Below, piece by piece: positions 33,141 to 33,941 of a stretch of 33,941 nt of DNA. The DNA comes from Oscillospiraceae bacterium (GTDB lineage: Bacteria > Bacillota > Clostridia > Oscillospirales > Ruminococcaceae). The stretch spans positions 1-33,941 of the forward strand of contig JAQUTM010000003.1 of the NCBI GenBank assembly GCA_028694405.1, written 5' to 3'. The notes under the pieces are model-generated. The model did not search any database and was not told where the DNA came from. It worked only from the letters and a program-made list of their open reading frames with translations. A program made the translations under genes and the position numbers. The first letter of the stretch is position 1, and each line of letters opens with the position of its first letter.

Positions 33141-33941
33141 TTGGGCTCAACATGTTTTTGAAAAATTAGATTTAAAATTGCAAGCCGAATGCAATCGTAT
33201 GGGGGATAAGATTCCCTACATTGCACAAAACGGACAATATATACAAGATATGCGCCAAGAGAATTTATCTTGGTGGACAAATGGATTTTGGGCAGGTATG
33301 CTTTGGCAGATGTATCACGCTACACAGAATGCTGTCTATCAGCAGCAAGCGCAAAAAACAGAAATTGAATTTGATACTGCCCTGCAAAATTTTGAAGGCT
33401 TACATCATGATGTAGGTTTTATGTGGTTACATTCTGCGGTGGCGGATTACAGACTAACGCAAAATCCGCAAAGCAGAGTGCGGGGCTTACATGCAGCAAC
33501 TTTACTGGCGGGCAGATATAACCCTATTGGTAAATTTATTCGTGCTTGGAACGGCGATAAAGTAGGGTGGATGATAATAGATTGTCTGATGAATCTTCCC
33601 TTACTGTATTGGGCACAAAGCCAAACTCAAGATAACCGATTTGGCTACATTGCACAGCAACACGCAGATACAGCCATGCGCGTGCTGTTGAGAGAAGATG
33701 GCTCTTGCAACCATATTGCTGTTTTTAATCCCGAAAGCGGAGAGGTAGAAGAACTGCCCGCAGGGCAAGGGTATGCCGAAGGCTCTGCTTGGTCAAGAGG
33801 GCAAGCATGGGCAATATATGGATTTGCGCTTTCGGCGTTACACACGGGAAAAGAGGCTTATCTTTCGGCGGCAAAAAAGGCTGCCCATTATTTTATTGCA
33901 AATATTGCCCAAACAAATTGGGTGTCTTTAGTGGATTTTCG
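33133..33941 (+). CDS. GH88 unsaturated glucuronyl hydrolase, 5' part (cut by right edge)
   Basis: This gene is missing from the ORF track because it runs off the window. It starts at ATG 33133 (MSDWAQHVFEKLDLKLQAEC), overlaps the response regulator by 8 bp, and is open for 269 codons to the edge. The protein matches unsaturated chondroitin/hyaluronan disaccharide hydrolases of GH88. It has SWWTNGFWAGMLW, then the first catalytic-region Asp in LHHDVGFMWLHS, the second in IIDCLMNLPLLYWA, HADTAMRVLLREDGS, QGYAEGSAWSRGQAWAIYGF, and alpha/alpha-toroid spacing. The known reaction is hydration of the vinyl ether of 4,5-unsaturated uronic acid, releasing the keto-acid from oligosaccharides made by polysaccharide lyases. 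No signal peptide, so it acts in the cytoplasm. Confidence 0.93.
   Translation, partial: MSDWAQHVFEKLDLKLQAECNRMGDKIPYIAQNGQYIQDMRQENLSWWTNGFWAGMLWQMYHATQNAVYQQQAQKTEIEFDTALQNFEGLHHDVGFMWLHSAVADYRLTQNPQSRVRGLHAATLLAGRYNPIGKFIRAWNGDKVGWMIIDCLMNLPLLYWAQSQTQDNRFGYIAQQHADTAMRVLLREDGSCNHIAVFNPESGEVEELPAGQGYAEGSAWSRGQAWAIYGFALSALHTGKEAYLSAAKKAAHYFIANIAQTNWVSLVDF

Noticed and set aside
33221-33415. 64-aa plus-strand ORF at the right edge
   Set aside because: It is out of frame with the GH88 gene starting at 33133, which explains this DNA fully.

Overview
The window looks like chromosomal DNA from a low-to-moderate GC Gram-positive anaerobe, most likely a gut-type member of Clostridia (Oscillospiraceae or Lachnospiraceae-like). 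This is inferred from A+T-rich intergenic DNA, strong AGGAGG-type ribosome binding sites, substrate-binding proteins made as lipoproteins, YesM/YesN-type two-component regulators, a membrane-anchored AraC regulator and a D-psicose 3-epimerase of clostridial type. I cannot name a genus. I see no tRNA, rRNA, CRISPR array, phage genes or intact insertion sequence.

Layout. (1) 1-6022: the 3' part of a sigma-54-activator-like regulator converges on a minus-strand importer operon: lipoprotein solute-binding protein, ATPase, two-domain fused permease, and a second ATPase. The family is the ferric-iron/2-aminoethylphosphonate/phosphosugar type. (2) 6287-9246: a membrane-spanning AraC regulator divergent from the importer, then a minus-strand SAM methyltransferase. 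(3) 9801-19390: a LacI regulator and a seven-gene sugar operon: aldo/keto reductase, FGGY (xylulokinase-like) kinase, DeoC-type aldolase, ketose 3-epimerase fused to a VOC domain, and a ribose-type ABC importer (lipoprotein, double ATPase, permease). LacI-type operators, one of them a perfect 18-bp palindrome, lie before both lacI and the operon. (4) 20153-22541: a minus-strand pair encoding a type-B carboxylesterase and a short-chain dehydrogenase. The dehydrogenase seems to lack a canonical start codon. (5) 23138-33941: a glycan-utilisation locus: CUT1 binding protein and two permeases without a cognate ATPase, a NagZ-like GH3 glycosidase, an unrecognised cytoplasmic 565-aa protein that is probably an alpha/alpha-toroid plus beta-sandwich, a sensor kinase, an AraC-type response regulator, and a GH88 unsaturated glucuronyl hydrolase cut by the right edge.

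How the genes fit together. Region 3 reads as one pathway: import of a free sugar, redox change by the reductase, C3 epimerisation, phosphorylation and aldol cleavage to triose phosphate plus an aldehyde. The gene combination does not match a textbook pathway I can name. Region 5 reads as intracellular breakdown of oligosaccharides with 4,5-unsaturated uronic acid and N-acetylhexosamine, as released from glycosaminoglycans by polysaccharide lyases. The kinase/regulator pair sits inside the enzyme operon, so the sensed ligand is probably related to the imported glycan.

Three separate importers have a strong hairpin directly after the binding-protein gene, which suggests a common way to make binding protein in excess. 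The points most worth a second look are the sugar pathway with the epimerase-VOC fusion, the unrecognised 565-aa enzyme in the putative glycosaminoglycan locus, the degenerate sigma-54-type ATPase, and the dehydrogenase start codon.
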